Assembly (NCBI GenBank): GCA_900472675.1
Contig: UCJA01000006.1
Location: 62,001 to 126,000, forward strand
DNA from: Hyphomicrobiales bacterium
GTDB taxonomy: Bacteria; Pseudomonadota; Alphaproteobacteria; Rhizobiales; Rhizobiaceae
Direction: 5' to 3'
DNA: 64,000 nt
In this document: piece by piece, positions 55,847 through 64,000 of the stretch
How the letters are laid out: each line of letters begins with the position of its first letter
Position numbering within the stretch: position 1 is the stretch's first letter
The notes under the pieces: model-generated
The model's database searches: none
What the model saw: the letters and a program-made list of their open reading frames with translations, nothing else
What the model was told of the DNA's origin: nothing
Translations under genes and position numbers: made by a program

Positions 55847-56791
55847 ATGAGCAAGCAACTCCCCAAAGCCCCGCCACCGATGGACCGGGTGGTTCTCGCC
55901 CGCCTGACGGGCCACCTGGGTGACGCCAAGACGGTCGCCCGCTCCTGCAGCGATGTTGCCGCGCTCGAGTGCCTGCTGCTTAGCGACATGCTGCGCGAAG
56001 ACATGCAGGTCGACCTCGACCTCGAGTTTCACCGCCACCAGTCGGGCCTGAACCGGGCGATCATCGCCGGGCTCGGATCCAGCTACACGCTGGCGGGCGT
56101 CAGCCTGCGCAACTGGTGCCCCCATTTCGTCGTCGGCGTGAAGAACAACCTGCCGATCGCCATGATCGCGCAGCTTCTGGGCGACACCGCCGCACAGTCG
56201 AAAGAGGGCGAAAACCGGGCGCTTTCCTCCATCGAGACGGAGATTGCCGCCCTCTTTCTCGCACGGGTGGTCAGCGTCCTGCGCTGCGGCGTCCCAGTGC
56301 CTGGCGATCACGAGCCGATCGTTTCGACACCCTATCCGGCCGGAGACTACCTGCAGCACGCCGCCGAGTTCGAGGATAACTTCGTCGCGGCGGTGCATCT
56401 TTCTGCCAAGCTCGGCGCGCTTGAAAGCGAGATCGTCATCCTGATCCCGCAGAGCGTGCTGTTGAAGACGACCATCACCAAGCCGGTCCCGCAGTTGGCG
56501 GACGGCCGCACCCATCAGGACGAACCACTGTCCGACCGGGTGCTTCGCTCGCAGGTCGATCTCTGCGCGCGGATCAAGCTGACGCCGCTCAAGCTGAGCT
56601 CCATCGCCCGGCTGCAGCCGGGCGTCGTCATTCCCTTCGAGGACATCGGCGAAGTCAGCGTCGACATGGATGCGAACGGGCGGACCATGTACCGCTGCGA
56701 GTTCGGCCGGTCCGGGGACAGCTATTCGGTCAAGGTCAAATCGAACGCCAGTCCCGAAGGCAATTCCCTCAAGCAAATTCTTAATATTTAA
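55847..56791 (+). CDS. fliM: Flagellar motor switch protein
   Basis: 314 residues, a diverged rhizobial FliM. The CheC-like middle domain (ALECLLLSDMLREDM, AIIAGLGSSYTLAGVSLRNWCPHF) is followed by a C-terminal SpoA domain (LDLCARIKLTPLKLSSIARLQPGVVIPF-type, here VDLCARIKLTPLKL, then EVSVDMDANGRTMYRCEFG). The CheY-P-binding N-terminal motif is not obvious. It is part of the C ring and is assigned also by its place between motA and fliN. Confidence 0.9.
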   Translation: MSKQLPKAPPPMDRVVLARLTGHLGDAKTVARSCSDVAALECLLLSDMLREDMQVDLDLEFHRHQSGLNRAIIAGLGSSYTLAGVSLRNWCPHFVVGVKNNLPIAMIAQLLGDTAAQSKEGENRALSSIETEIAALFLARVVSVLRCGVPVPGDHEPIVSTPYPAGDYLQHAAEFEDNFVAAVHLSAKLGALESEIVILIPQSVLLKTTITKPVPQLADGRTHQDEPLSDRVLRSQVDLCARIKLTPLKLSSIARLQPGVVIPFEDIGEVSVDMDANGRTMYRCEFGRSGDSYSVKVKSNASPEGNSLKQILNI

Positions 56792-56845
56792 CCCTGTCTG
56801 ATCTGCACGGCAGCCTCAGATAAGTTTCGACGTGGATAATGGCTT

Positions 56846-57463
56846 ATGGCTAGAAAACCGACGGTTAAAAACGACATCACCGAAGATCCGCTTCAGTCCA
56901 GCAACCTGGACCTGGACAGCGCGATCGACGACCTGCGCGGTGCGCTGAAGGCCGACGAGGAAGGTACAATTTTGCCTTCGGACGTCGACACATTCTCCGC
57001 CTCGGCGCCGACCTTCGGCGGCGACTTCGGTTCTGACGACCTTGGAACTTCTTTCGGCGAAACCTCTTCGTTTGCCGATGCTTCCCCCTTCGAGACCGAC
57101 AGCCCGTTCGGCGATACGCCGTTCGGCGGTGCTTCGGCGTTCGAGGAAACAGCAGCCCCGGCAATGGGCGGCAGTTCCGGCCGGGACGACCAAGAGAACT
57201 ATGGCCTTGAAGCCAATCACGAACTGATCATGGACATCCCGATCGATGTCCAGATCGTCCTCGGTTCCAGCCGCATGCCGGTCAAGGGTCTCATGAACCT
57301 GAAGGAAGGCACCACGGTCACCCTGGACAAGAAGATCGGCGAACCGGTTGACATTACCGTCAACGGCCGACTGATCGCCCGCGGAGAAATCACACTTCTG
57401 GAAGACGACGACACCCGCTTTGGTGTAAGGGTCACTGAACTGTCAGGAGCCTCCAAAGGCTAG
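56846..57463 (+). CDS. fliN: Flagellar motor switch protein
   Basis: 205 residues. The N-terminal 120 residues are acidic and Phe/Gly/Ser-rich (for example [17 protein letters not shown]) and look disordered. The C-terminal SpoA domain is clear ([56 protein letters not shown]). It is a C-ring component and begins 54 bases after fliM. Confidence 0.95.
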   Translation: MARKPTVKNDITEDPLQSSNLDLDSAIDDLRGALKADEEGTILPSDVDTFSASAPTFGGDFGSDDLGTSFGETSSFADASPFETDSPFGDTPFGGASAFEETAAPAMGGSSGRDDQENYGLEANHELIMDIPIDVQIVLGSSRMPVKGLMNLKEGTTVTLDKKIGEPVDITVNGRLIARGEITLLEDDDTRFGVRVTELSGASKG

Positions 57464-57488
57464 ATTTAAAGCAATTTAGGAAAAGCCC

Positions 57489-58529
57489 ATGATGGACTTT
57501 GATAGCTTCAGTGAAAACCTGCCCTCGACGCCGCTTTCCAATGCTGAGAAAGCGGCGGCCGTTCTTCTCGCTATGGGAACCGGCGTGGCGGGGAAGCTCC
57601 TCAAGTATTTTACCCAAGCCGAACTGCAGACCATCGTGGCCTCCGCGCAGTCGCTGCGCGCCATTCCTCCGGATGAACTGATCTCGCTCGTCAACGAGTT
57701 CGAAGACCTCTTCACCGAGGGTACGGGCCTGATGGACAACGCCATGGCCATCGAGCGCATCCTCGACGAGGGCCTGACGCCGGAAGAAGTGGATGGCCTG
57801 CTTGGCCGCCGGACCGCCTTCCAGGCCTATGAGGATTCCAACTGGGACCGCCTGCAGGACGCCGACCCGGTGTTCATCTGCAAGCATCTCAGCAAGGAAC
57901 ATCCGCAGACGATCGCCTACATCCTGTCCAACCTGCCCTCCTCTTTCGGTGCCAAGATCCTGATGGAACTGCCCGAAACGCTGCGGGCGGACATCATGAA
58001 GCGCGCGGTAAACCTCAAGTCCGTCAATCCTCAGGCTGCCCTGATCATCGAAAAGCGCATTTCGCAGCTGGTCGAGGAAATCGAGGCAGAGAAGAATTCG
58101 ACGGGTCCGATCAAGGTTGCCGACCTCATGAACCAGCTCGAAAAGCCGCAGGTCGACACACTGCTCAATTCGCTGGAACAGGTCAGCCAGGAAGCCGCCC
58201 AGAAGGTTCGTCCGAAGATCTTCCTGTTCGAGGACCTGATGGTGATGCCGCAGCGCAGCCGCGTTATTCTGCTCAACGACATCGCCGCGGACATTCTCAC
58301 CATGGCGCTCAAGGGTTCTTCCAACGAGATGCGCGAAAGCGTGCTGTCGTGCATGAGCCCCCGCCAGCGCCGCATGATCGAATCCGACCTGTCCGTCGGC
58401 GGTCCGATCAACCCGCGCGAAGTCGCCGTGGCCCGCCGCGCCGTTTCCCAGGAAGCGATCCGGCTTGCCAATTCCGGCCAGATCGAACTGAAGGAAAAGG
58501 AAGCGCCGGCCGCAGACAAGGCAGCGTGA
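57489..58529 (+). CDS. fliG: Flagellar motor switch protein
   Basis: 346 residues with N, middle and C domains. Typical segments are NAEKAAAVLLAMGTGVAGKLLKYFTQAELQTI, then EHPQTIAYILSNLPSSFGAKILMELPE. The torque helix region FEDLMVMPQRSRVILLNDIAADILTMALKGSSNEMRESVLSCMSPRQRRMIESDLSVGGP keeps the charged residues that meet MotA. Family relatives in rhizobia are followed by flhB; here glf follows. Confidence 0.96.
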   Translation: MMDFDSFSENLPSTPLSNAEKAAAVLLAMGTGVAGKLLKYFTQAELQTIVASAQSLRAIPPDELISLVNEFEDLFTEGTGLMDNAMAIERILDEGLTPEEVDGLLGRRTAFQAYEDSNWDRLQDADPVFICKHLSKEHPQTIAYILSNLPSSFGAKILMELPETLRADIMKRAVNLKSVNPQAALIIEKRISQLVEEIEAEKNSTGPIKVADLMNQLEKPQVDTLLNSLEQVSQEAAQKVRPKIFLFEDLMVMPQRSRVILLNDIAADILTMALKGSSNEMRESVLSCMSPRQRRMIESDLSVGGPINPREVAVARRAVSQEAIRLANSGQIELKEKEAPAADKAA

Positions 58530-58537
58530 CGATCTGA

Positions 58538-59776
<1,239 letters not shown>

Positions 59777-59816
59777 GCAGCGGGCGAACAAGATTACCAG
59801 CAATCTTGAGCATCGC

Positions 59817-59841
59817 GGTGGCGGACAGGGGTTCCGCCACC
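59817..59841 (+). terminator. Terminator of glf
   Basis: GGTGGCGGA and TCCGCCACC form a 9-bp stem with a 7-base loop, followed by TTTCGTT, 40 bases after the glf stop. Confidence 0.8.
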
Positions 59842-60336
59842 TTTCGTTGCTTACCGCGCAACCCTCCCCCTCGCATCAACACTGTCGATTTATTTTTGTC
59901 TCTAATTTTCGCCAGTCTTGTCAAAGCACAAGTGGCGGCGTTGGTTCCCATTCCGAAAAACAAAACTGTCGCAATACGTTAACGTAAAATTAAATGGTGG
60001 CCCCGTAGATTTCCGACCATCGCGGAGTGAGGTTTAAGCCGCCGGTTGCAAGACCGGATCAAGGCCACCGAAGCATTCGTATGATCGGCGCGGGGGGCCG
60101 GAACCGGAAAACGGTTCTGGCGCATGATGTCCTTCCCTTGTGCAGGCTCGCTCGAGCCATGTCTCACACAAATTGTCTTGACCGGCAGAAGCCTGAGTTG
60201 TGTCGCCGCGTGCGTACGGCTGCGTAGGCATCGTGTCGGCGGGTGCATCAGGCGCCTGGGGTTCCGGAGATGTTCTTCGGGGGGGCCACGGACAGGGGAA
60301 TGCGTACGTGATCAACCAGCACCAGGGGCGCACATC
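59842..60336. promoter_or_regulatory. Leader and promoter region of the repeat-protein gene
   Basis: About 500 bases with no convincing gene. An AT-rich zone (59880-59998, including GTTAACGTAAAATTAAATGG) is the likely promoter. Downstream are hairpins CCGGT/ACCGG at 60042-60057 and GAACCG/CGGTTC at 60101-60117, in what would be a long 5' leader. The frame upstream of 60337 gives Cys/Arg-rich sequence and is not coding. Confidence 0.45.
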
Positions 60337-63300
60337 ATGACTTCCATTGTTACTTCTCTGACCGTCAACCAGATAAAGGCGATGTCGACCACGACCATCG
60401 CCGCGTTGACGACGACCGACGTCGCTGCTTTGAGCTCCACTCAGATCAAGGCACTTTCCTCCACGCAGATCGCTGCGCTGGAGACCGACGACGTTGCCGT
60501 CCTGACGTCCACGCAGCTTGGCGCCGTTTCCGCGGCTGCCGTTGTCGGCCTTTCCGGCGACCAGATCGCTGTTCTTTCCACCACGCAGATCACCGGGCTC
60601 TCCTCCCTGCAGGTCACTGCGCTCTATTCCAGCCAGGTCGAATCTCTCGACTCCACCCAGATCGAAGCCCTTTCCAGCGTCCAGATCGCTGCCCTCGGCT
60701 CGGCTGCGCTGAACACGCTGACGACCGAAGAACTGGCAACCTTCTCGACCGATGAAGTCGCTGCCATCAGCACGAAGGCGCTTGCCGGTCTTTCCACCGA
60801 CAGCATCGCTTCGCTGAGCACCGACAAGATTGCTGCCCTGAAGACGGGCCAGGTCGCTGCGCTCTCGACTGCCCAGATCGCAGCACTGACGACCGACCAG
60901 GCCGTTGCTCTCCAGTCCAACCAGCTCCAGGCGCTGAGCTCCAAGCAGATCGGAGCCATCTCGACCACCGACGTCGCAGTGCTTGGCACCTCCCAGGTCG
61001 CCGCGCTGAAGTCGACCCAGGTTGCCGCACTCTCGACCGCCCAGGTTGAAGCCCTGACGTCCGACCAGGCCGAAGCCCTGACCAGCGGTCAGATCGCTGC
61101 TCTGTCGTCTGGCGCCATCAGCGCGCTCTCGACCGAAGAGATCGCCACCTTCACGACGGACGAAGTTGCCGCCATCAGCTCCAAGGCTCTTTCCGGCCTC
61201 TCCACCGACGACATCGCATCGCTGAGCACCGACAAGATTGCTGCCCTGAAGACGGGCCAGGTCGCTGCGCTCTCGACTGCCCAGATCGCAGCACTGACGA
61301 CCGACCAGGCCGTTGCCCTGCAGTCCACCCAGCTCCAGGCGCTCAGCTCGCTGCAGGTTGCGGCAATCAGCACGGCCGACATTGCCATTCTCGGCACCGA
61401 CCAGATCGCCGTCCTCAAGTCGACCCAGGTTGCTGCGCTGACCACCGCGCAGATCGACGCCCTGACATCCGACCAGGCACAGGCCCTGACCAGCGGCCAG
61501 ATCGCCGCTCTCAGCTCGGCTGCTCTCGACGCCTTCTCGACGGAAGATCTCGGCACCTTCTCGACCGATGAAGTCGCTGCCATCAGCATCAAGGCACTTG
61601 CCGGTCTCTCGACTGCTGACCTTGCTTCGCTGAGCACGGACAAGATTGCCGGCCTGAAGTCCACGCAGATCGCTGCCCTGAGCACCGCCCAGATCGGCGC
61701 GCTGACGACCGACCAGGCCGTTGCCCTGCAGTCCACGCAGCTCCAGGCTCTCTCCTCCAAGCAGGTTGCAGCGCTTTCAACCGCTGACATCGCTGTCCTT
61801 GGCACCGACCAGATCGTTGCCCTGAAGTCCACGCAGATTGCTGCGCTGACCACCGCACAGATCGACGCCCTGACCACCGACCAGGCCGAAGCCCTGACCA
61901 CCGGGCAGGTTTCCGCGCTCAGCTCGGCTTCGCTTGCCGCCCTGTCGTCGGACGACATCGCAACCTTCTCGACGGATGACGTCGCCGCCATCGCCACCAA
62001 GGCGCTTGCCGGTCTCGCCACGGAAGACCTTGCTGCCCTCAGCACGGACAAGATCGTTGCCCTGAAGTCCGGGCAGATCTCGGCCCTCAGCACGAGCCTC
62101 CTGGCTTCGCTGTCGACAGACCAGGCCGTTGCCTTGCAGTCCACGCAGATCCAGGCACTCAGCTCCAAGCAGGTTGCGGCGCTCAGCACGGATGACATCG
62201 CAGTGTTCGGCACGGACCAGATCGCGGCCCTGAAGTCGGCCCAGATCGCCGCTCTGACCACGGCACAGGCAGAAGCCCTGACCAGCGACCAGGCCCAGGC
62301 ACTGTCGAGCACGCAGATCGCGGCTCTCGGTTCCGCAGCCCTGTCGAAGTTCTCGACGGAAGAAATCGGCACCTTCACCACGGATGAAGTCGCCGTGATC
62401 ACCTCGGCTGCTCTCGCCGGGCTCTCGACCGACACCATCGCCTCGCTGAGCACGGACAAGATCGCTGCCCTGAAGACGGGCCAGGTTGCCGCACTCTCGA
62501 CTGCCCAGATCGCAGCGCTGACGACCGACCAGGCCGTTGCCCTGCAGTCCACGCAGATCCAGGCGCTGAGCTCCAAGCAGGTTGCGGCTCTTTCGACTGC
62601 CGACATCGCAGTCTTGGGAACCGACCAGATCGTGGCGCTGAAGTCGACCCAGGTTTCCGTTCTGAGCACTGCCCAGATCGACGCCATGACCTCCGACCAG
62701 GCCCAGGCTCTGACCAGCACCCAGATCGCCGCGCTGGGCTCGGCTGCTCTCGACGCCTTCTCGACGGAAGATCTTGGTACCTTCTCGACCGACGAGATTG
62801 CTTCCATCGCCTCCAAGGCACTGGCCGGTCTTTCCACCGGTGACCTTGCCTCGCTGAGCACGGACAAGATCGCTGCCCTGAAGACGGGCCAGGTTGCCGC
62901 TCTGACCACCGCCCAGATCGGTGCGCTGACGACCGACCAGGCCGTTGCCCTGCAGTCCACGCAGATCCAGGTTCTGAGCTCCGCCCAGATCGCTGCAATC
63001 TCCACCGCGGACATCGCAGTGCTCGGAACGGATCTGGTTGCCAGCCTCAAGTCGACCCAGGTCGCTGCCCTGAGCACCGCTCAGATCGACGCCCTGACGA
63101 CAGACCAGGCGCTGGCCCTGACGAGCGGCCAGATTGCCGCCCTTAGCTCGGCTGCCATCGCTGCCCTGTCTTCGGACGACATCGCAACCTTCTCGACAGA
63201 CGAAGTTGCCGCCATCAGCTCCAAGGCTCTCGCCGGTCTCTCCACCGACGACGTCGCATCGCTGAGCACGGACAAGATCGCCGCCTTGAAGTCGACCCAG

Positions 63301-63768
63301 GTTTCCGCCCTGAGCACCGCTCAGATCGCAGCCCTGACGACAGACCAGGCCGTCGCTCTGCAGACCACCCAGATCCAGGCGCTCAGCTCGCTTCAGATCG
63401 CTTCGCTCTCCACCGCGGACGTTGCAGTCCTCGGCACGGACCTGATCGCAGCCCTGAAGTCCACGCAGGTCGCCTCGCTCACCACGGCGCAGATCGATGC
63501 CCTGACAACCGACCAGGCTTCGGCTCTCACGAGCACGCAGATTGCGGCACTCGGCTCCGCCGCCCTGGCGACCCTGTCGACCGATGACATCGCGACCTTC
63601 TCCACGGACGAGATCGCGGCCATCAGCAGCAAGGCCATCGCCGGCCTGACCACTGCCGATATCGCCATCCTCGACGACGCCCACCTCGACGCCCTGACAT
63701 CCACCCAGATCCAGGCGCTGAACACAGACCAGGTGGCCGCCGTCATCGCAGCCTACGCTTCGGTCTAA
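60337..63768 (+). CDS. Large octapeptide-repeat protein, function unknown
   Basis: 1143 residues. AGGGG nine bases upstream supports the ATG at 60337, which gives MTSIVTSLTVNQIKAMSTT. After 31 residues the protein is eight units of exactly 136 residues, each of 17 octads with the pattern A-L-[ST]-[ST]-x-Q-[IV]-A, and then a 24-residue end (TDQVAAVIAAYASV). Within each unit the octads have fixed characters, for example a block TF-ST-DE-VAAIS-SKALAGL. I find no Cys, Trp, Arg or Pro in it and no signal peptide. The composition suits a secreted or surface solenoid. The start MTSI is shared with the flagellins, and a type I secretion or flagellar route are both possible. I do not recognise a named family. 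Confidence 0.85.
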   Translation: MTSIVTSLTVNQIKAMSTTTIAALTTTDVAALSSTQIKALSSTQIAALETDDVAVLTSTQLGAVSAAAVVGLSGDQIAVLSTTQITGLSSLQVTALYSSQVESLDSTQIEALSSVQIAALGSAALNTLTTEELATFSTDEVAAISTKALAGLSTDSIASLSTDKIAALKTGQVAALSTAQIAALTTDQAVALQSNQLQALSSKQIGAISTTDVAVLGTSQVAALKSTQVAALSTAQVEALTSDQAEALTSGQIAALSSGAISALSTEEIATFTTDEVAAISSKALSGLSTDDIASLSTDKIAALKTGQVAALSTAQIAALTTDQAVALQSTQLQALSSLQVAAISTADIAILGTDQIAVLKSTQVAALTTAQIDALTSDQAQALTSGQIAALSSAALDAFSTEDLGTFSTDEVAAISIKALAGLSTADLASLSTDKIAGLKSTQIAALSTAQIGALTTDQAVALQSTQLQALSSKQVAALSTADIAVLGTDQIVALKSTQIAALTTAQIDALTTDQAEALTTGQVSALSSASLAALSSDDIATFSTDDVAAIATKALAGLATEDLAALSTDKIVALKSGQISALSTSLLASLSTDQAVALQSTQIQALSSKQVAALSTDDIAVFGTDQIAALKSAQIAALTTAQAEALTSDQAQALSSTQIAALGSAALSKFSTEEIGTFTTDEVAVITSAALAGLSTDTIASLSTDKIAALKTGQVAALSTAQIAALTTDQAVALQSTQIQALSSKQVAALSTADIAVLGTDQIVALKSTQVSVLSTAQIDAMTSDQAQALTSTQIAALGSAALDAFSTEDLGTFSTDEIASIASKALAGLSTGDLASLSTDKIAALKTGQVAALTTAQIGALTTDQAVALQSTQIQVLSSAQIAAISTADIAVLGTDLVASLKSTQVAALSTAQIDALTTDQALALTSGQIAALSSAAIAALSSDDIATFSTDEVAAISSKALAGLSTDDVASLSTDKIAALKSTQVSALSTAQIAALTTDQAVALQTTQIQALSSLQIASLSTADVAVLGTDLIAALKSTQVASLTTAQIDALTTDQASALTSTQIAALGSAALATLSTDDIATFSTDEIAAISSKAIAGLTTADIAILDDAHLDALTSTQIQALNTDQVAAVIAAYASV
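60430..63693 (+). repeat. Eight tandem 408-bp units of 24-bp subrepeats
   Basis: Corresponding codons recur at 60430, 60838, 61246, 61654, 62062, 62470, 62878 and 63286, always exactly 408 bases apart, with no insertion or deletion. Each unit is 17 repeats of 24 bases. Some stretches, such as 60838-60910 against 61246-61318, are almost identical in DNA, while unit 1 is the most diverged. The array is protein-coding throughout. Confidence 0.92.
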
Positions 63769-63784
63769 GACGACCCTTCGCATC

Positions 63785-63818
63785 AAAGGGCGGCGCGTTT
63801 TCCAACGCGCCGCCCTTT
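63785..63818 (+). terminator. Terminator of the repeat-protein gene
   Basis: AAAGGGCGGCGCGTT and AACGCGCCGCCCTTT form a 15-bp stem with a TTCC loop, starting 17 bases after the stop; T residues follow. It is the strongest terminator in the window. Confidence 0.93.
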
Positions 63819-63940
63819 CCTATTTCAGGGCTTCCAAGGAGCCTTGATCTCAACAAGCCCGACGCAAGCTAACATCGGTAATCCTTTACTGACGTCTTAG
63901 AGAGCCGACATCCACCCGGCCGCCTTGCAACGGGAATTCC

Positions 63941-64000
63941 ATGAACGCCAACATCGCACCTGCTTCGGCCCAAGCATCGCCCCTCGCCAGCATTCTGGAC
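63941..64000 (+). CDS. Start of a gene cut by the window edge
   Basis: An ATG at 63941 with GGGAA upstream opens a frame running off the window: MNANIAPASAQASPLASILD. Twenty residues are too few to recognise. It lies 123 bases after the terminator of the repeat protein, in the same direction. A transport component for the repeat protein would be a natural neighbour, but nothing in the visible part shows it. Confidence 0.5.
   Translation, partial: MNANIAPASAQASPLASILD

Noticed and set aside
60030..60070. tRNA-like hairpin CCGGT...ACCGG
   Set aside because: Only one arm can be drawn; no acceptor stem, T loop or CCA-type end.
60124..60336. N-terminal extension of the repeat protein
   Set aside because: The extra 71 residues are Cys/Arg-rich and lack any similarity to the repeats; AGGGG sits correctly before the ATG at 60337.
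60430..63693. CRISPR-like array of short repeats
   Set aside because: The repeats are contiguous 24-base units without spacers, remain in one reading frame and encode a regular protein.
61777..63786. Two antisense frames of more than 660 codons across the repeat gene
   Set aside because: They stay open only because a 24-base periodic, GC-rich coding sequence avoids stops on the other strand. The sense frame has a start, a ribosome site and a terminator.

Overview
The window looks like chromosomal DNA of a member of the Rhizobiaceae (Rhizobium, Agrobacterium, Ensifer or a relative). It is GC-rich. It carries a rhizobial-type flagellar supercluster with motC, motE, fliK (motD), rem, flaF, flbT and several short flagellins, a zwf-pgl-edd operon, and an agl alpha-glucoside operon. 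All of these are hallmarks of that family. The species cannot be read from the sequence.

Left third (1-21.7 kb), metabolism. A methyl-accepting chemotaxis protein is cut by the left edge. It is followed by a tiny membrane-peptide gene with its own hairpin and a BaiN-type flavoprotein. Next are a glutamine-synthetase/FAD-oxidase pair resembling polyamine gamma-glutamylation genes and the Entner-Doudoroff operon zwf-pgl-edd. A small SnoaL-like gene follows edd, and just after it lies a stranded second copy of the edd 3' end. Then come an SDR, a PilZ-like protein, the leftward aglEFGAK operon (alpha-glucoside uptake and hydrolysis) with a palindromic element between aglE and aglF, folD, and a Wzz/GumC-like polysaccharide protein beside an unrecognised protein.

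Middle (21.8-58.5 kb), flagellum. Most genes run leftward. One block reads flgE-flgK-flgL-flaF-flbT-flgD-fliQ-flhA-fliR, then FliJ-like, FlgJ-like and FlgN-like genes and a membrane-anchored protein. Upstream of it lie a FliH-like gene, motB, motC, fliK, a lytic transglycosylase and the regulator gene rem. A second long operon is flgB-flgC-fliE-flgG-flgA-flgI-motE-flgH-fliL-fliP. A third is flgF-fliI-orf, divergent from motA-fliM-fliN-fliG. Four flagellin genes lie in the cluster. A TPR/GT41 glycosyltransferase sits between two of them and is a strong candidate flagellin-modifying enzyme. A 14-bp motif (CAGCTTCACGCAAG on the gene-sense strand) precedes flgE, flgF and motA exactly and flgB and flhA imperfectly. 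It is a candidate binding site for Rem. fliF, flhB, visNR and the che operon are not in the window.

Right end (58.6-64 kb). After fliG come glf (UDP-galactopyranose mutase) and a roughly 560-bp leader region. Next is a 1143-residue protein built from eight perfectly spaced 136-residue units, each made of 17 octapeptide-length repeats. It is the most unusual object here and looks like a surface or secreted repeat protein of unknown function. A further gene begins at the right edge.
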